DNA of 64,000 nucleotides from Psoroptes ovis (GCA_002943765.1 PQWQ01000004.1:1674001-1738000); one strand, 5' to 3'; numbered from the stretch's first letter, positions 49,634 to 62,298 are shown. Numbers and translations are program-made. The notes: generated by a model not told the origin, from the sequence alone.

Positions 49634-52600
49634 CGATTTAATTGAATTGAAAATTAATTTTTTTAAATTAAATTTCTTTTGTTTTTTTTTTTTAAATTAA
49701 TTTATTTCATAATTTTTATGAATTTTCATTTCAAAATTTTTTTCCATTCAAAAACAATGGATTTTTTTTTTTTTTTTTTGAATGGAAAATTTGATATTTT
49801 ACACGTGTTTTTGATATTTTCTTTTTTTTCTTCTTATGTTAATTATTTTTTGATTAAGGCCAAAGCAACACTGAAACAATCATGATTTTGTTGTATTGAG
49901 ATTTGAATTTAATTTTTTTTGTGAAATTTCAAGTCAGAAATTTGAAATTCAAAATTTTTGAAATTTCAAATTTTCTGAAATTTTTGAAAAAAATCACTTT
50001 TTCTCTTTAAATTCAACGAACAATTCATATTAAATGCATTTGATGACACATATTTTTTCTGAAAAAAAAATTAATTTCAAATTATTATTATTTTTCGATT
50101 CATTATTTTTCAATTTATTCATAATTTTTTTTCATTTAATTTTCTTATGCGAAACAAAATGGAATGTTAAAGAAAAAAAAATTCATCCAAAATTGATAAT
50201 TTTTAATCAATTCATGAAGATTTTATAAATCAAAATATTGAAAATTAAGTCTAAAACAAAAATGTTTTCACAAAAACAATCAAACGTTTCAACTAATCAA
50301 ATTTTAATTTATTAATATTTTTTTTTCATAATCAATTAATTGAAATTCATCATACAAAGCTTGAAATATATTCAAATTTGAATTCAAATTACGAAAATTC
50401 AAATAAAAATTCATGAAATTATGTAAATATTGTTGATATATCAACTGAATAAATGGAAATTAATGGACATTTCCAAAAAAAAAAAAAAAAAAAAAAATAT
50501 TTTCTCGAATATTTGAAAAATGAAATGGTAAAAACAAAAAGGTAAAATGATTATTAAAATCCATAATTCATGAAATTCATTTTTCATTTTCATTTTTTTT
50601 TTACTTTCACTTTTGCAAATGAATACATTTGAATTTACTATGAAATTTTCCAGCATCATCATCATCAACATTTTAAATGAATGTTTCAAGTGAAATAATG
50701 ACTAATGATTATAAAGATGATGCTTTGGATGTTAATGCTGTATTTGTTTATTGCTGGTTGTAGTAACTGGTGAATAATTATAATTTGAAATGAAAACAAA
50801 AAAAATGAAATTAGAAATGAAACGATAGTCTTCTTTATCATCATCAGCATCATCATAATATTATACAGGATCATGACAGGAAGCCATGAGATTGTTGTGG
50901 TCGTTGTTGATGTCGATGTGATTATATGATTATGGTATTATTATGGATTATGTTTGATAATTCACTGCTGCAGCAGCAACAACAACATAAACATAAACAT
51001 TACCATCATCATGATCATCATCATCAACATCAACATCAACATCAACATCACCGTTATTCGTTAACATTAATATACGTGAACATTTCGTTTATTTTTACAA
51101 TAAATGAATATAATTGAATTTATAAAGTTATGAATTCATTCATTTATTTTATTCATTTATTATGGCATCATCAAGGAAAGAAAACAAACTAAGTACATAA
51201 AGAGTTATTATGACTTTTATAATTATGATCATTTTTTTTTTTTTTTTGAAACAAAATGAATAAATTTTATTTGACTTTTTGTTTCATTTATTCATGTTTC
51301 ATCTATCAAAAGTACCAAATACAATTTGCTCGTAAAATAGAGACGAATAGCGTTGAAATTCAAATAAATTAAATACACAAGAATAGAGAGCAGCAGCAAC
51401 CTAACCACCTATCAAATAATAATGAAATGAAAATAACATTCATTTCATTTTTATTTTATCCATTTTCTTCTTCTTCTTTTTCAGATGATGATGATGATGT
51501 AACAATGACAAATTAAAAATTATTATTACTATATTTCATAATTATCACAAAACTTTTCTAGGGGAAAAAAACGAATATTTCTCTCCCTGTTTTCGCCCCA
51601 TTTTCAACCCTTTTTTCCCCGTAAAATATTTCGTGTATTCACACGAAATATCCATACAAATATTGTGGATATTGGCATTTGTATGCGTATTCGTATACAT
51701 TGGTATTCATATGTCTGTATCATTTGTATCGAAAAAAATTTATTTCTTTCAATTATTTCAACGAGTTTCATTCATTACTTTTCATTGAATCATCGAACAA
51801 CAATCATTGAATCAATTCAAAGTTGAAATAATAATCGAGAAAATAGTAGACATTAGTGATAACCAAATACAATCGACGACTGCTGGATATCTAATTATTT
51901 TTATTATGATTATTTTTATAAAAACAAGTAGAAATGAGATGAGATGAAAAGTGGAAATAAAAATAAAATTAATTGTATTTTTTTCAACAAAACAAAACCA
52001 AAACCAATACAAATAATAATAATGATAATAATAATAATAATAATTGAAATTGAAAATGATTTTACCCACAAAAATATAAAAATAATAAAATAAAAAGTTT
52101 TATCGAAAAAAAACATTTCTTGTTGGTTTGTGTGTGTGTTCAATGAATGAATATTTTATTATTTATTCATATTAATTGTTATTACCAATTGTTTTTAATG
52201 TTTCGTTTCTATCGATTTAATATCAAATTATGTTTCATTATTCATGTTATCATCATCATGGTCAAATATTTGATTTCACGATATTTACATCGTTTGGTCA
52301 TAGGCGAATAGGCGAAATTCACCAAAAGAAAAATGAACTCAAAAAACAAATATATTTTCAGCATGAAACATAGATCCATACAAATGTTGAATAAAATGAA
52401 ATCAAATTCAAAATAAATAATTAATAATTAATTATTCATTTTGTAAAATATTTAGGATTTATTTTATGAGATAGAAACAAAAATTTTATTTGAAATTTGA
52501 AAATTTCAAATGTTTCAATTATATAATTTGTAAAATATTTACCTCATACAAATTTATTTTGGAAATATATTGAATTCTTTGCCTAATTATCAGTATCATG

Positions 52601-55424
52601 AAACAAAATTTATTCATTGAAACATGTTTCAAATTAGACCGAATAGTAATAACAGAACTTATTTTTTTTCAACATTTTCATATTATCAAACATTGGAATT
52701 TTCTTTCACCAAATTCCATGTGGTTTTTGCTGTCATTTGTTTCACTAAATATTTTGGGGAATCTGTGCCTGAACACAGAAAATCAAGGAAAACCATCAAT
52801 ATCAAACAGCAACATCAGCCCATTAATTGCTGAGCGACATGCTCGATATTCGTAGGAAATTTTTACTAATTTCATCGAAATATTTTCATGTATAAAATTT
52901 CAATGTTAACATTATTATCACTCACATTTATTCATTTATTTTCGATTTTCAATCAGAAAAATGACATTTTAATTTGAAATAGATGTTTTATCTTGATTTG
53001 CAATCGTCAAATCAAACACACATCGAATACGATAAAGGAAATTATAAAAGGGTTCACACTTAAAGGGTTTTCATTTTTTCATTTTCCATTTGCTGGTGAC
53101 AGTTTCTTTGAATGTTTCACAGGATGTATAGATTCGTGGTGATCCTTTTTTTTCATAAATTGAAATAAAATCGAATCATTTTTGACTTATTTCCGAGAAA
53201 TACATGAAATATGTTACACACAACCATGTACAAAATGATTTGAATGTATCAAATTTTATATTTCACATAATTGAAATTTGTAGTTTTAATTGAGAAAATT
53301 ACATTTTACACTTGTTTTTTTTAAATGCAAAAAACAATTGATGAATTATATATGAATTGATTTAATGCACAACACATTGAGACACGCTAGAAACAGCACT
53401 GAAATTGAATGAAATTGATTTTAGTTGAATTGAAATGAATTGCATTCGGTTTGAACGATTGAATCGAGTAAAATTCGCAGACAATTTCGATGATTTTAAT
53501 GTTCTACAATTCAAATTCAATTACTTTGATTTGATGATAATTTTCTGATGGAGAATTATTCATTTCACTTTCGTAGTTTATGGTTGCCAGTTTCAATCGA
53601 TGAATGAAATTTTATATTTTAATGTCGATGTCGATGATGATGAAGATGATATTTTGTGTTTGTTGAATGATTTACAAGTGATCACAACATTAGTATGTGC
53701 ACACAAATATGTACAAATATACATTCAAACACACATACAGACAGACAAATACCATTGATAACACATGAATTTTGTTTTTTATGTTTTTTCAATATTTTAT
53801 TTTATTGTTTTGAATGAAATTACATTGAATAATCATGAAATGAAAATAACAGAACAGAAAACAACATCATGAAATTAATTAAATTGAAATTATTTCAAGT
53901 AAATATTTGTGTATATAATTAATATATACGAAAATACGAATATATTCATATATATATTCAAGCAAATAAAACAAACAAAAATAATGTGAAAATGATCAAA
54001 AAAAAAATTGAATTAATTGTATTGTAAATGCATTATGATGTGTGTATATGAAGTTAAATGATATTTTTTTTTAATATAAAATCACTGTAAACATCATCAT
54101 ACATACACGCGTACAAACTGATGAAAAATGTTTTGTATTTGTAAATGGTGGAAAGAAAGAGTAATATATTGTTTATTTCATTTGTTGTTGTCGATGTTGT
54201 TGTTCGAAAAATATAATTCAGAGAAATTAAGAAAAAATAAATAAATAAAATTAAATAAATTTTGATTGAATCATTATTAATATCATCATCATTATTACAG
54301 TCATTATTATATTATGATTATATTGAAATTTTTGAAAGTGAAAGCCAGTAATAGGATAGAGAAAGTGAAATGAAGAAACTGAAAAGAGAAACAGAGGAGA
54401 TGGGAAAAAGGGGACAGAGAGAGAGCGAGTTATGGGGAGAGAGACAAGTGAAAGAGACAGGGAGTTATGGGAAAAGAGAGACAAAAACTTATGGGGAGAG
54501 AGAGAGCCTGGGAGAAAAAGGGAAAACTGTTGCATCAAATCAAATTAAATTTCATTAAATTGAATCAAAGGGAACAATAAGGTTTGTAAAAGTCTACGGA
54601 TAAATCAGATACTTTCACCATGCATGCATGCATCAAACGAAGCATCTTTCAAATCAAGATGTGTTAACGATTCACAAAATTAAAACATGACTGAGAAAAG
54701 GCTTAAATTGTTCTTTGATTATTAATTTTCAAATTTTCAAATTGAAAATTTCATATTGAAAATTGCAAATTGAATCATCATAATCTAATCATATTTACGG
54801 TCGATAATTATGATGATGATAATGATGATAATAATCTTCGATCATCAAAAAAGTAAATTAAATTTCAAATATACACAGAAACATATACAAATATGGTGTA
54901 ATTGTGAATGTAAATTGAATTCAAATTATATGAAAATAAAATAAGAAAATTTTGTTTTTTTTTATATACGGAAATTGTTTTATCTATTTTTATTCATATA
55001 AAATGAATGTGTTGGTGCGTGTATTTAATATCAATATGATTGGTATGACCAACGGTATAATGTATGTAACATACATACGACTACAAATGTAATTTGTTTT
55101 ATTTTTTTGGTCAAATTTTTTACCTTTGAACAAGGTAAAAATAACAAACATCGAAATTAGAAGAGAGAAATTGTTGGGAAAATAATCTAACAAAAAAAAA
55201 AAATTAAGGAAATTAATATTTCAAAAAAGAAATTGAATTCAAGACATTTTGTATAAATCAATGATTTGCGTGTGTGTGTGTGTGTGTTTGTGAGGTGCAT
55301 GAAATATTCGCCTGAAATTTGTCTAAAATTTGTCTAAATTTTTTGCTCTGAATTCGCCTATTATTAGCCTGATTCACGACTAAATATACGCTTCTATATC
55401 ATGCTTGTGTAAGGTTTACACACA
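49634..55424. other. Intergenic DNA, no gene seen
   Basis: AT-rich DNA with a run of about 28 A at 50467-50494, a His-coding (CAT/CAA)n stretch near 51000-51050, (GT)n at about 55268-55287 and an ATGCATGCATGCAT palindromic run near 54619. A purine-only tract lies at 54343-54525. Open frames, including 52598-52855 and 50926-51117, show no recognisable family. Confidence 0.5.
54343..54525 (+). repeat. Strongly purine-biased tract with degenerate internal repeats
   Basis: About 180 bp almost entirely A and G on the plus strand. It contains at least three degenerate units beginning TTATGGGGAGAGAGA or TTATGGGAAAAGAGAG, spaced about 25-35 bp apart. Such mirror-like purine tracts can adopt triplex structure. 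A 62-codon frame rich in Glu, Arg and Lys crosses it but looks like a by-product of composition. Confidence 0.7.
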
Positions 55425-55705
55425 TGTGATGAAACTTGAACAAAATGCAATTTAAGTGATACCCAAATGTCGTTTTATTTAGAATACGAAAAAAATACAA
55501 ACAAATTTTATACGAATAAACACAAATTTATGAGATATCAAAAACAAAACAAAAGAAAATACAAAAGGTTTTTCATTCAAAAGGCTTGAAAAACTACTGA
55601 ACAAATCTATTTTCATTTTCAAACACAAAAACAAAAAATCAACAAAAATCACAGTAAAAATGACTAAATGTCATTTTTCTTCACATTCATGGCTGTTTCG
55701 CCACA
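55425..55705 (-). repeat. 3' LTR of the BEL/Pao element
   Basis: In element orientation a TATAAAA box lies at 55512-55506 and an AATAAA polyadenylation signal at 55479-55474, giving a conventional U3-R-U5 order with a short R. The Gag-Pol frame ends inside this LTR (stop at 55687-55689). Confidence 0.95.
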
Positions 55706-58700
55706 TTCCCGCGGCCAAGATACACCAGCCCGTTTGCAGATCTAGTCATTATTTTTCCATCCATTTCTAATTTTAATTCACGAATAACACCGTCTGTTGA
55801 TCTCTTAAAATCAATTATGGTGGCAGTTTGCCACTGTTTCCTTTTTTTAAATAATTCTGGTAACAACACTTTGTCACCAATTTCAAATTCAATGGGTTTT
55901 GACAAATTAAGGCGTCGTAATTCATCGAGGTATTGGGCTTGCCACAATTTTTTAAAACGTTTTCTTTTTTCTTGTAGAACCTGTGGCCATGCCTGATTCG
56001 TTTGCCCAAATGTATCAATAATTGTAGCGCCGAGTTTACGCCCGTACGCCAACTCATAGGGCGTTATGGCCCGTGAATCATCAACGATTAATGGCCGGCT
56101 GTTGATTGTTGCTTCTATCTGTAGAAACATTGATCGAGCGTCATCTAAGTTCTTGAACGATAAATCAAATGTTTGAAGACACCGCTTCACTATCCCAATC
56201 ATCCGTTCGACGGAACCGTTTTCCCAAGGTGCATAAGGTGAAGAAAATGTCCATTTGATTGGTTCAATATCAGTTTTTTGATACGCGTTCAGATTTTCAT
56301 ATAACGTAATCAAATCTTTATGACATTTTTTGAAATTGGGTGCGTTGTCACTCTGGATGTGTGCCGGAACTCCAACTCTCGAAAATACATTGGTAAACGC
56401 GGTTTTGGTTGCGTCCGCACTCAGCGAACGTATCAACTCAATTACTACCATCCTTGACATGAGGCATGTTGCCAGTAATCCATAGAATTTTGAGCCATTT
56501 TTCAAGTACAAAGGACCGAATAAGTCAACGACAATGTTATAAAACGGGGGTACACTAAAATTGCACCTCTCTGGCGGCAAAGGACCCTTTGGTTGCATAA
56601 CGATCGGTCTTTTCATTCGAATACAAATATCGCAATTATTTATGAATTTTCGAACCATTCTATCTAAATTCGTAATATAATAGGTTGCTTTGATGTGAGC
56701 GACGGTGGTTTTGATACCACCATGATGACATTTCGAATGGAAATATTCAATTAATGCGATCGCCAGATTGCTTGTGTTCGGGACAAAAATCGGTGAAAAA
56801 CTCAAATCTCGAGTTTTTACTCGCAATATTCCATCGATGTTTTCCAAATTGAGCGATGATTTTTGCGGTTGAAAATCCAGCTGCGCAAATTTATGAATTA
56901 TGTCCCAGCAATCGATGGATGAGATTGGTTTTTGGACGATTCTTCTAACAAATTCAAACATTTCTTCAATGGTGTTTAAACAGCTGAATTCATCTAAAAA
57001 ATTTGCGTATTCGAATGTTGATGAAGATACCGCGGATACTTTGTAAACATTTATTGTTTTGCTGTTCGTATCATTTATTTGCGATGAATCGAAATTTGTT
57101 TTGAATTTTTTCAAATACTGTTGTGTTGACACTATTCGGCTGTAAACATCGGCGGGATTGTCCTTGCCGGAGATATGACGAATTTCAATGTTGTTTTGAT
57201 TCACTAATTTCATAATTTTTAATAATATGGATGCGATACTTTTCTTCTGGGAATTCGGTGTGACTTTCAAACGATCGATGTTAATATGTGAGTCGGTATA
57301 TGCGACTAATGGAAGATTCAATAAATTTTTAAGTTTGACCAATATTTTTATCAAATCGTATAGAGCAATGAGCTCTAATCTCACTATAGTGAAATCTTTC
57401 TTGTGCGGGGCTAATTTGGCTTTGCCACAAACGAAACGAAATTCATTATCATTATTTTGATATATAACATACCCGGTTGCGTTTATTGAAGCATCCGCAA
57501 ACCCGTGTATTGTCCCGGTACGAAAAATGCGACGATCAATGCATTTCTGGAATAATAAATCATGATCTTTGATATGATTATTTACTTCTTTCAACACGTT
57601 GTCCGGGAGTAAAGCATCCCAGTCGTAATCAATGATATTTCTAAATTGTAGCCGAAGAAATAGCTTCCACGGATCGTATATTCCATATGGATCGAAGAGT
57701 TTACCAATAGACGAAAGCAAATCACGTTTGGTTTTGATCGGCGGCATACCGACTTGATTCACATATAATTTATCATTCAATTTGTTCCACATAATACCTA
57801 GAACCTTTGTTGATTCGCTAAATTCTTCTTCAAACATGTCTTGAATAACTTGGCTGTTCGAATGCCCCTTTTGTAATCGAAATCCTGATTCATTAAAACA
57901 AACACTCGCTTTTTCGATGAGGGATTTCAAATTCTGTTCATCATCGTCTGCTATTACAATATCGTCCATGTATATGGACTTGGTCATTGTTTTCAAATTG
58001 TTTTCATTCAATAATTTTTTAATCACGGCGTTGAGTATGGCCGGCGAGGAGATGAGTCCAAACGGCAGAACTCTCAGCTGATAAATACGAATCTTGTTCT
58101 CCTGGTCAATCCACAAATAGCGTAAATATTTTTGATCGTCCTCGTGGATCAAAATCTGTAAAAACGCTTTAGCCAAATCAGCTGTCGCCGCGTACATACC
58201 ATATCGAAATTGGATCAAATGATAGAATATTTCAAGATTTCTTGTTTCGCCCTTCCATAACGTGTCATTTAAAGACTGTTGTCCGAAGGAGGCGTTAAAA
58301 ACCACCCGTAATGGCGTTGTTTTTGAATCTCTATGCACCGGGTGGTGCGGTAAAAAGAATCCATCCTTTTCGAAGACTTCGATCGCTTGTTGGTCATCAT
58401 AGTATTTCATCAACTGCTTCTCGTAAATATGTCTTGAACCATTTTTGTCTAAAACATTTAATAATCTTCTTAAGTTTTTCAGTGCTGCATCATAATTGTT
58501 TTTTGGTCGAACATCATTAAGAAACGGTAATCTCGCAACATAACGACCAGTATCTATTCTTTCAATCATCAAATCATCATTTTCCATATCATCATCATCA
58601 TTATCGTCTAAAATTTCTTTCAAATTTTCTTCAAGCACTACCTTATCATTGCAATCCTTATCGTTGAACATCGCATTTATTGCACACCAATTTTTTGGTT

Positions 58701-60675
58701 TGAAACGTATGACTCCAAATATCGTAATCTTCTTCAAATCTTCAATGCCGTTGATATAAAATTTTGCTAATAAATCGGTTCCAATAATAATTAAATCACT
58801 TTCATCCATTCTAGCCACTCGAATATCTAGTACAATCGATTTTTCATTGTTGCATATTTTCAAAGTCGTTACTTGATTACTTATCATATTCCCACCCATC
58901 GGCGAAAATGAATAAATTGTCGATGCCTTTTCAACACTATCTTCACGAATCAATTCTTCACTAATGAATGACGAATCCGAACCATCGTCCATTAACACGT
59001 AGCACTTTTTCCCATTGCACGAACCAAAGATCATTGGGCGGCTTTCGTTTACACTTAAATTTTTTATTTGAAACACGTTCATTGGTTTGGCTATTTTTGA
59101 TGAAGTACTTGCGATTAAACGTTGCTCAACCTTATCATCTGGGTCAGGTTCGATAAAGCATAGTTGTTCGACTATTTTCTCAATCAACTTTTGTTCGTCT
59201 ACGATCCAATTCGATGCCATTGCTGCAGTCTTAAATGTTTGATTGTTACTGGTTTGACGTAAGTTGTTTAATAATTCTTTGGCTTTGGAAATTTCTATAT
59301 CATCACAGTTGATATTATCGTTCATTTCATTTTCAGGTCTTACTGTGATAGCTGACGTTTTGTATCGCTGGTATTGCACAAAATTGTGCATTTCTGTTGC
59401 ATGCGGATGATGGCAGATTTTACATTCGAAATGTTGTTTACAGTCTCTATATCGATGGTTTTTGCGAAGGCATTTAAAACACAATCGCTTATTCGCAATG
59501 GTAGAAGCCAAAGTCGAAAGATCAAATTTCTTAACACAATCGAATTGTTGTGGATGATTATTTTCACACAAGTCGCATGATTTGGTATTGATACTGGCTG
59601 TTTTGGAATTCATATTTTTTGAATATCGAATATTGTAATTTGGTGGCCGATGATTGACGATGTTGCTATTAACGATGTTGGATGCTCTTTTGTATCTTCG
59701 CCTGATGTACTCAGCTGTCTGCTCTAAAGTAGAGCAATCTCCCAGGACATTACACTTTTCCGAATAATACAATTTGTTTGCGATCATTTCAATAAATTGG
59801 AATGATCCTTCATAAAGCAAATGGTTCAAAGTTAGTTCAATATCGTCAACCAGTTCACGTAGTTTCTTCCAATTCTGTAAATCTAGCTCATATCTCACTG
59901 GCTCCAATTTGTTCAGGGACGCCTTTAATTCCAAAATTATTTTGTCTGCTTTATTATAATTTTCCTTTAATCTCGACCAAATTCCATTTAGACTAATATT
60001 GTGACCTATCCATAGGTTCACCAATCTGTTAGGTTCTGCCGTCGTGGTCTTTTGTAACAATATTTTCTTTCGTTGTTCGGTAATATCATTATTCGATATG
60101 ATTAAAGATTCCATCGTTGTTTCATAGGAAGGCCACTGATAAAAGCTGCCATTGAATGTCGGCAGATTCTGGTTAAGGTTCATCATATCAATCGATTCCG
60201 CCAATCTGTTGAATGCCATTAAGCTCATTTGTTGATCTGTCAAATTACGTTCCATCATAGCCGTTTCGTCGCTTGTATTATTACTGGTATTGGTAGCAGT
60301 AATATCGTTGACATTATCATCAGAATTACGGGTACTATTATGGATGGATGTATCATGGATGGGTGTATCATAGTTACTAGTGTTGTTAGTTTGACTCGGA
60401 TTATTTGAATTATTTTCCAACGATTCATTAGTTATAGATGAGATGTAATCCTTTATTTTAGTGGCATATAGTTCCACTTTCTCCAAATGATCGCTCGGTA
60501 TGTCTTCTTCATTATCACATTTCTCTACCAAGTAATTCGACGCTTCATCATGGAGGCGATCTAGTTCGTTCTTCAGCTCCTTCGCTTTATCAATATCAAC
60601 TTTACCCTTCACTGCTAGGGTTATCTTCATTCGACATTGTTTTAACTTTTTCTTCAAAATTTCTGGAAATTCCAT
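55687..60675 (-). CDS. BEL/Pao Gag-Pol polyprotein
   Basis: 1662 aa in one frame. The gag (DUF1759-like) region is at about 165-335 (LPTFNGSFYQWPSYETTMES), followed by knuckles CDLCENNHPQQFDC (from 367), CFKCLRKNHRYRDC and CKICHHPHATEMH. Aspartic protease has DDGSDSSFIS at about 563. Reverse transcriptase includes AATADLAKAFLQI, LPFGLISSPA and catalytic YMDD at 902-905. RNase H follows (HGFADASINATGYVIY, AYTDSHI). Integrase has a zinc-binding HHGG...CDIC region, then D1384 (VDLFGP), D1443 (QSDNAPNF) and a Glu in ENGSVERM (about 1490). BEL/Pao elements commonly encode Gag and Pol in one frame, as here. ATG 60675 was chosen because it begins the frame 58 bases after the 5' LTR. The last few residues are encoded by the LTR. 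All catalytic motifs look intact. Confidence 0.97.
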   Translation of the reverse strand: MEFPEILKKKLKQCRMKITLAVKGKVDIDKAKELKNELDRLHDEASNYLVEKCDNEEDIPSDHLEKVELYATKIKDYISSITNESLENNSNNPSQTNNTSNYDTPIHDTSIHNSTRNSDDNVNDITATNTSNNTSDETAMMERNLTDQQMSLMAFNRLAESIDMMNLNQNLPTFNGSFYQWPSYETTMESLIISNNDITEQRKKILLQKTTTAEPNRLVNLWIGHNISLNGIWSRLKENYNKADKIILELKASLNKLEPVRYELDLQNWKKLRELVDDIELTLNHLLYEGSFQFIEMIANKLYYSEKCNVLGDCSTLEQTAEYIRRRYKRASNIVNSNIVNHRPPNYNIRYSKNMNSKTASINTKSCDLCENNHPQQFDCVKKFDLSTLASTIANKRLCFKCLRKNHRYRDCKQHFECKICHHPHATEMHNFVQYQRYKTSAITVRPENEMNDNINCDDIEISKAKELLNNLRQTSNNQTFKTAAMASNWIVDEQKLIEKIVEQLCFIEPDPDDKVEQRLIASTSSKIAKPMNVFQIKNLSVNESRPMIFGSCNGKKCYVLMDDGSDSSFISEELIREDSVEKASTIYSFSPMGGNMISNQVTTLKICNNEKSIVLDIRVARMDESDLIIIGTDLLAKFYINGIEDLKKITIFGVIRFKPKNWCAINAMFNDKDCNDKVVLEENLKEILDDNDDDDMENDDLMIERIDTGRYVARLPFLNDVRPKNNYDAALKNLRRLLNVLDKNGSRHIYEKQLMKYYDDQQAIEVFEKDGFFLPHHPVHRDSKTTPLRVVFNASFGQQSLNDTLWKGETRNLEIFYHLIQFRYGMYAATADLAKAFLQILIHEDDQKYLRYLWIDQENKIRIYQLRVLPFGLISSPAILNAVIKKLLNENNLKTMTKSIYMDDIVIADDDEQNLKSLIEKASVCFNESGFRLQKGHSNSQVIQDMFEEEFSESTKVLGIMWNKLNDKLYVNQVGMPPIKTKRDLLSSIGKLFDPYGIYDPWKLFLRLQFRNIIDYDWDALLPDNVLKEVNNHIKDHDLLFQKCIDRRIFRTGTIHGFADASINATGYVIYQNNDNEFRFVCGKAKLAPHKKDFTIVRLELIALYDLIKILVKLKNLLNLPLVAYTDSHINIDRLKVTPNSQKKSIASILLKIMKLVNQNNIEIRHISGKDNPADVYSRIVSTQQYLKKFKTNFDSSQINDTNSKTINVYKVSAVSSSTFEYANFLDEFSCLNTIEEMFEFVRRIVQKPISSIDCWDIIHKFAQLDFQPQKSSLNLENIDGILRVKTRDLSFSPIFVPNTSNLAIALIEYFHSKCHHGGIKTTVAHIKATYYITNLDRMVRKFINNCDICIRMKRPIVMQPKGPLPPERCNFSVPPFYNIVVDLFGPLYLKNGSKFYGLLATCLMSRMVVIELIRSLSADATKTAFTNVFSRVGVPAHIQSDNAPNFKKCHKDLITLYENLNAYQKTDIEPIKWTFSSPYAPWENGSVERMIGIVKRCLQTFDLSFKNLDDARSMFLQIEATINSRPLIVDDSRAITPYELAYGRKLGATIIDTFGQTNQAWPQVLQEKRKRFKKLWQAQYLDELRRLNLSKPIEFEIGDKVLLPELFKKRKQWQTATIIDFKRSTDGVIRELKLEMDGKIMTRSANGLVYLGRGNVAKQP

Positions 60676-60733
60676 GGCGAATTATATATTACTTAGCTTC
60701 AAAGATCGAATCCCAACAGTCAATTTTAGTGTA
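60676..60733 (-). other. BEL/Pao leader with possible primer-binding site
   Basis: The leader contains TGTTGGGATTCGATC about 15 bases after the LTR end (element orientation). Its complement GATCGAATCCCAACA resembles a tRNA T-arm rather than a tRNA 3' end. No standard TGG-initiated primer-binding site abuts the LTR, so the priming tRNA could not be assigned. Confidence 0.35.
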
Positions 60734-61014
60734 TGTGATGAAACTTGAACAAAATGCAATTTAAGTGATACCCAAATGTCGTTTTATTTAGAATACGAAA
60801 AAAATACAAACAAATTTTATACGAATAAACACAAATTTATGAGATATCAAAAACAAAACAAAAGAAAATACAAAAGGTTTTTCATTCAAAAGGCTTGAAA
60901 AACTACTGAACAAATCTATTTTCATTTTCAAACACAAAAACAAAAAATCAACAAAAATCACAGTAAAAATGACTAAATGTCATTTTTCTTCACATTCATG
61001 GCTGTTTCGCCACA
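60734..61014 (-). repeat. 5' LTR of the BEL/Pao element
   Basis: Same 281-bp sequence as 55425-55705, with no difference noticed. It is followed in element orientation by a 58-base leader before the ATG. Confidence 0.95.
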
Positions 61015-62298
61015 CACACACCAACATACAGACGCAAAGGTATATCAATGGCCCGAATAGCCAAAGGGTATCCAAAATGAAGAAAAATTAAAAATTTATG
61101 AACAAAAAAAAAAATTTAAAATTTTCACTGAAAAAAATGATAATAATTCACTTACAATATTTCGTGAATCACAGGACACACATTTATATATCAAGTACAA
61201 GATATTTATCATGCACACAGATGTACACATGTATTACAAGCAATGAACATAGATTTATATCTATTAGATATTTTTGACTTTGATTTTTTCGATTTTGAAT
61301 TTTTAGATATTTTAGCTTTGAATCATTTCATTGAATCATTATTGAATTTTATTGAAATCATTTCTTTCACAATTAATCATTTAATCATACATATCAAAAT
61401 GTGTGTGCATCTCTGCGTGTGTGTAATCTGTGTATGCATGTGTGTGTTTTTGTATTAATAATCAATGTATGTCTGCATACATGAAAAGGATTTTACACTT
61501 AAATATTCAAAGTTTTTTGAATGAAAACATAAATGAACATGAATCAATGAATGAAGGAATGAAAAAAATGAATGTTTTTGTGATAACCAAAGAACAACGA
61601 AAAATAAAATGAAAATTTTATTTTTCGTTCCATAAAACGAAACATTTTTTTTTTCATTTTATTTGAGACTTTTTTTTAGATTTTGGAACCGACAATAAAA
61701 TATTCAATGTAATATTGAATATACATTTTTTAATACAGACACGAATATATTGTGATATATATTCGGTTGGTACACAATGTGTGTCTGTGTTGATTGTCTG
61801 TGTTGTTTGATAATTGTGTGCGCAAATTTTCGGTATTTTTTTCAGTAAATTTTACTTTTATTTTAATCAAAATTCAATTTGAATTTTTGTGTTTGTTTGT
61901 TTCGTGTATATTTTTGCCAAAATCATGAAATACCAAAGCTCTTAGACGCCATCTATTGCTGTTGATTTGAAAATTTTTCCTGAAAATTTTCCTTTGTTTA
62001 CATTTTTTTTTTTTGATTTTTAGGTTTAATGTTTTCATAAATATGTGGTTCAAAACGTTTGAAAATTTGATTCAAGAAATTTGATTTCGCTGTTTTTGTT
62101 TGTGTTTTGGCTGCTTGTTTACAATTATCCAGAGCAAATATTGGTTATCATTGATCTCAATAAATTCAATTCAATTGAATTCTACAAAAAAGTTCAAAAA
62201 TCAAATGAATCGTGATATTTTTGTTATGTTTGCTTGCAATTTTTATTTATCCTAAAATATTTTTGAATCAATTTATTTAAATCATAAATGAATTTTGA
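61015..62298. other. Intergenic DNA upstream of the NZF gene
   Basis: Starts with the (CA)n target of the BEL/Pao insertion. The rest is AT-rich with GT-rich runs near 61400-61450 and 61775-61820 and no supported gene. GACGCCATCTATTG at about 61947 is a mixed-composition motif with a GCCAT core, some 350 bp before the ATG, and could belong to the promoter. Confidence 0.4.

Larger units (their letters stand above)
55425..61014 (-). mobile_element. Intact BEL/Pao LTR retrotransposon
   Basis: 5590 bp in minus orientation, with 281-bp LTRs at 60734-61014 (5') and 55425-55705 (3') that appear identical base for base. The LTRs start TGTGGC and end TCACA in element orientation. CACA immediately outside both ends (55421-55424 and 61015-61018) is consistent with a target-site duplication at a (CA)n site. 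One uninterrupted Gag-Pol frame fills the interior. No env-like frame is present. Identical LTRs plus an open frame imply a recent insertion. Confidence 0.96.

Noticed and set aside
54370..54558. 62-codon Glu/Arg/Lys-rich frame
   Set aside because: It is the translation of a purine-only repeat tract, where stop codons are rare by composition. No homology or gene context supports it.
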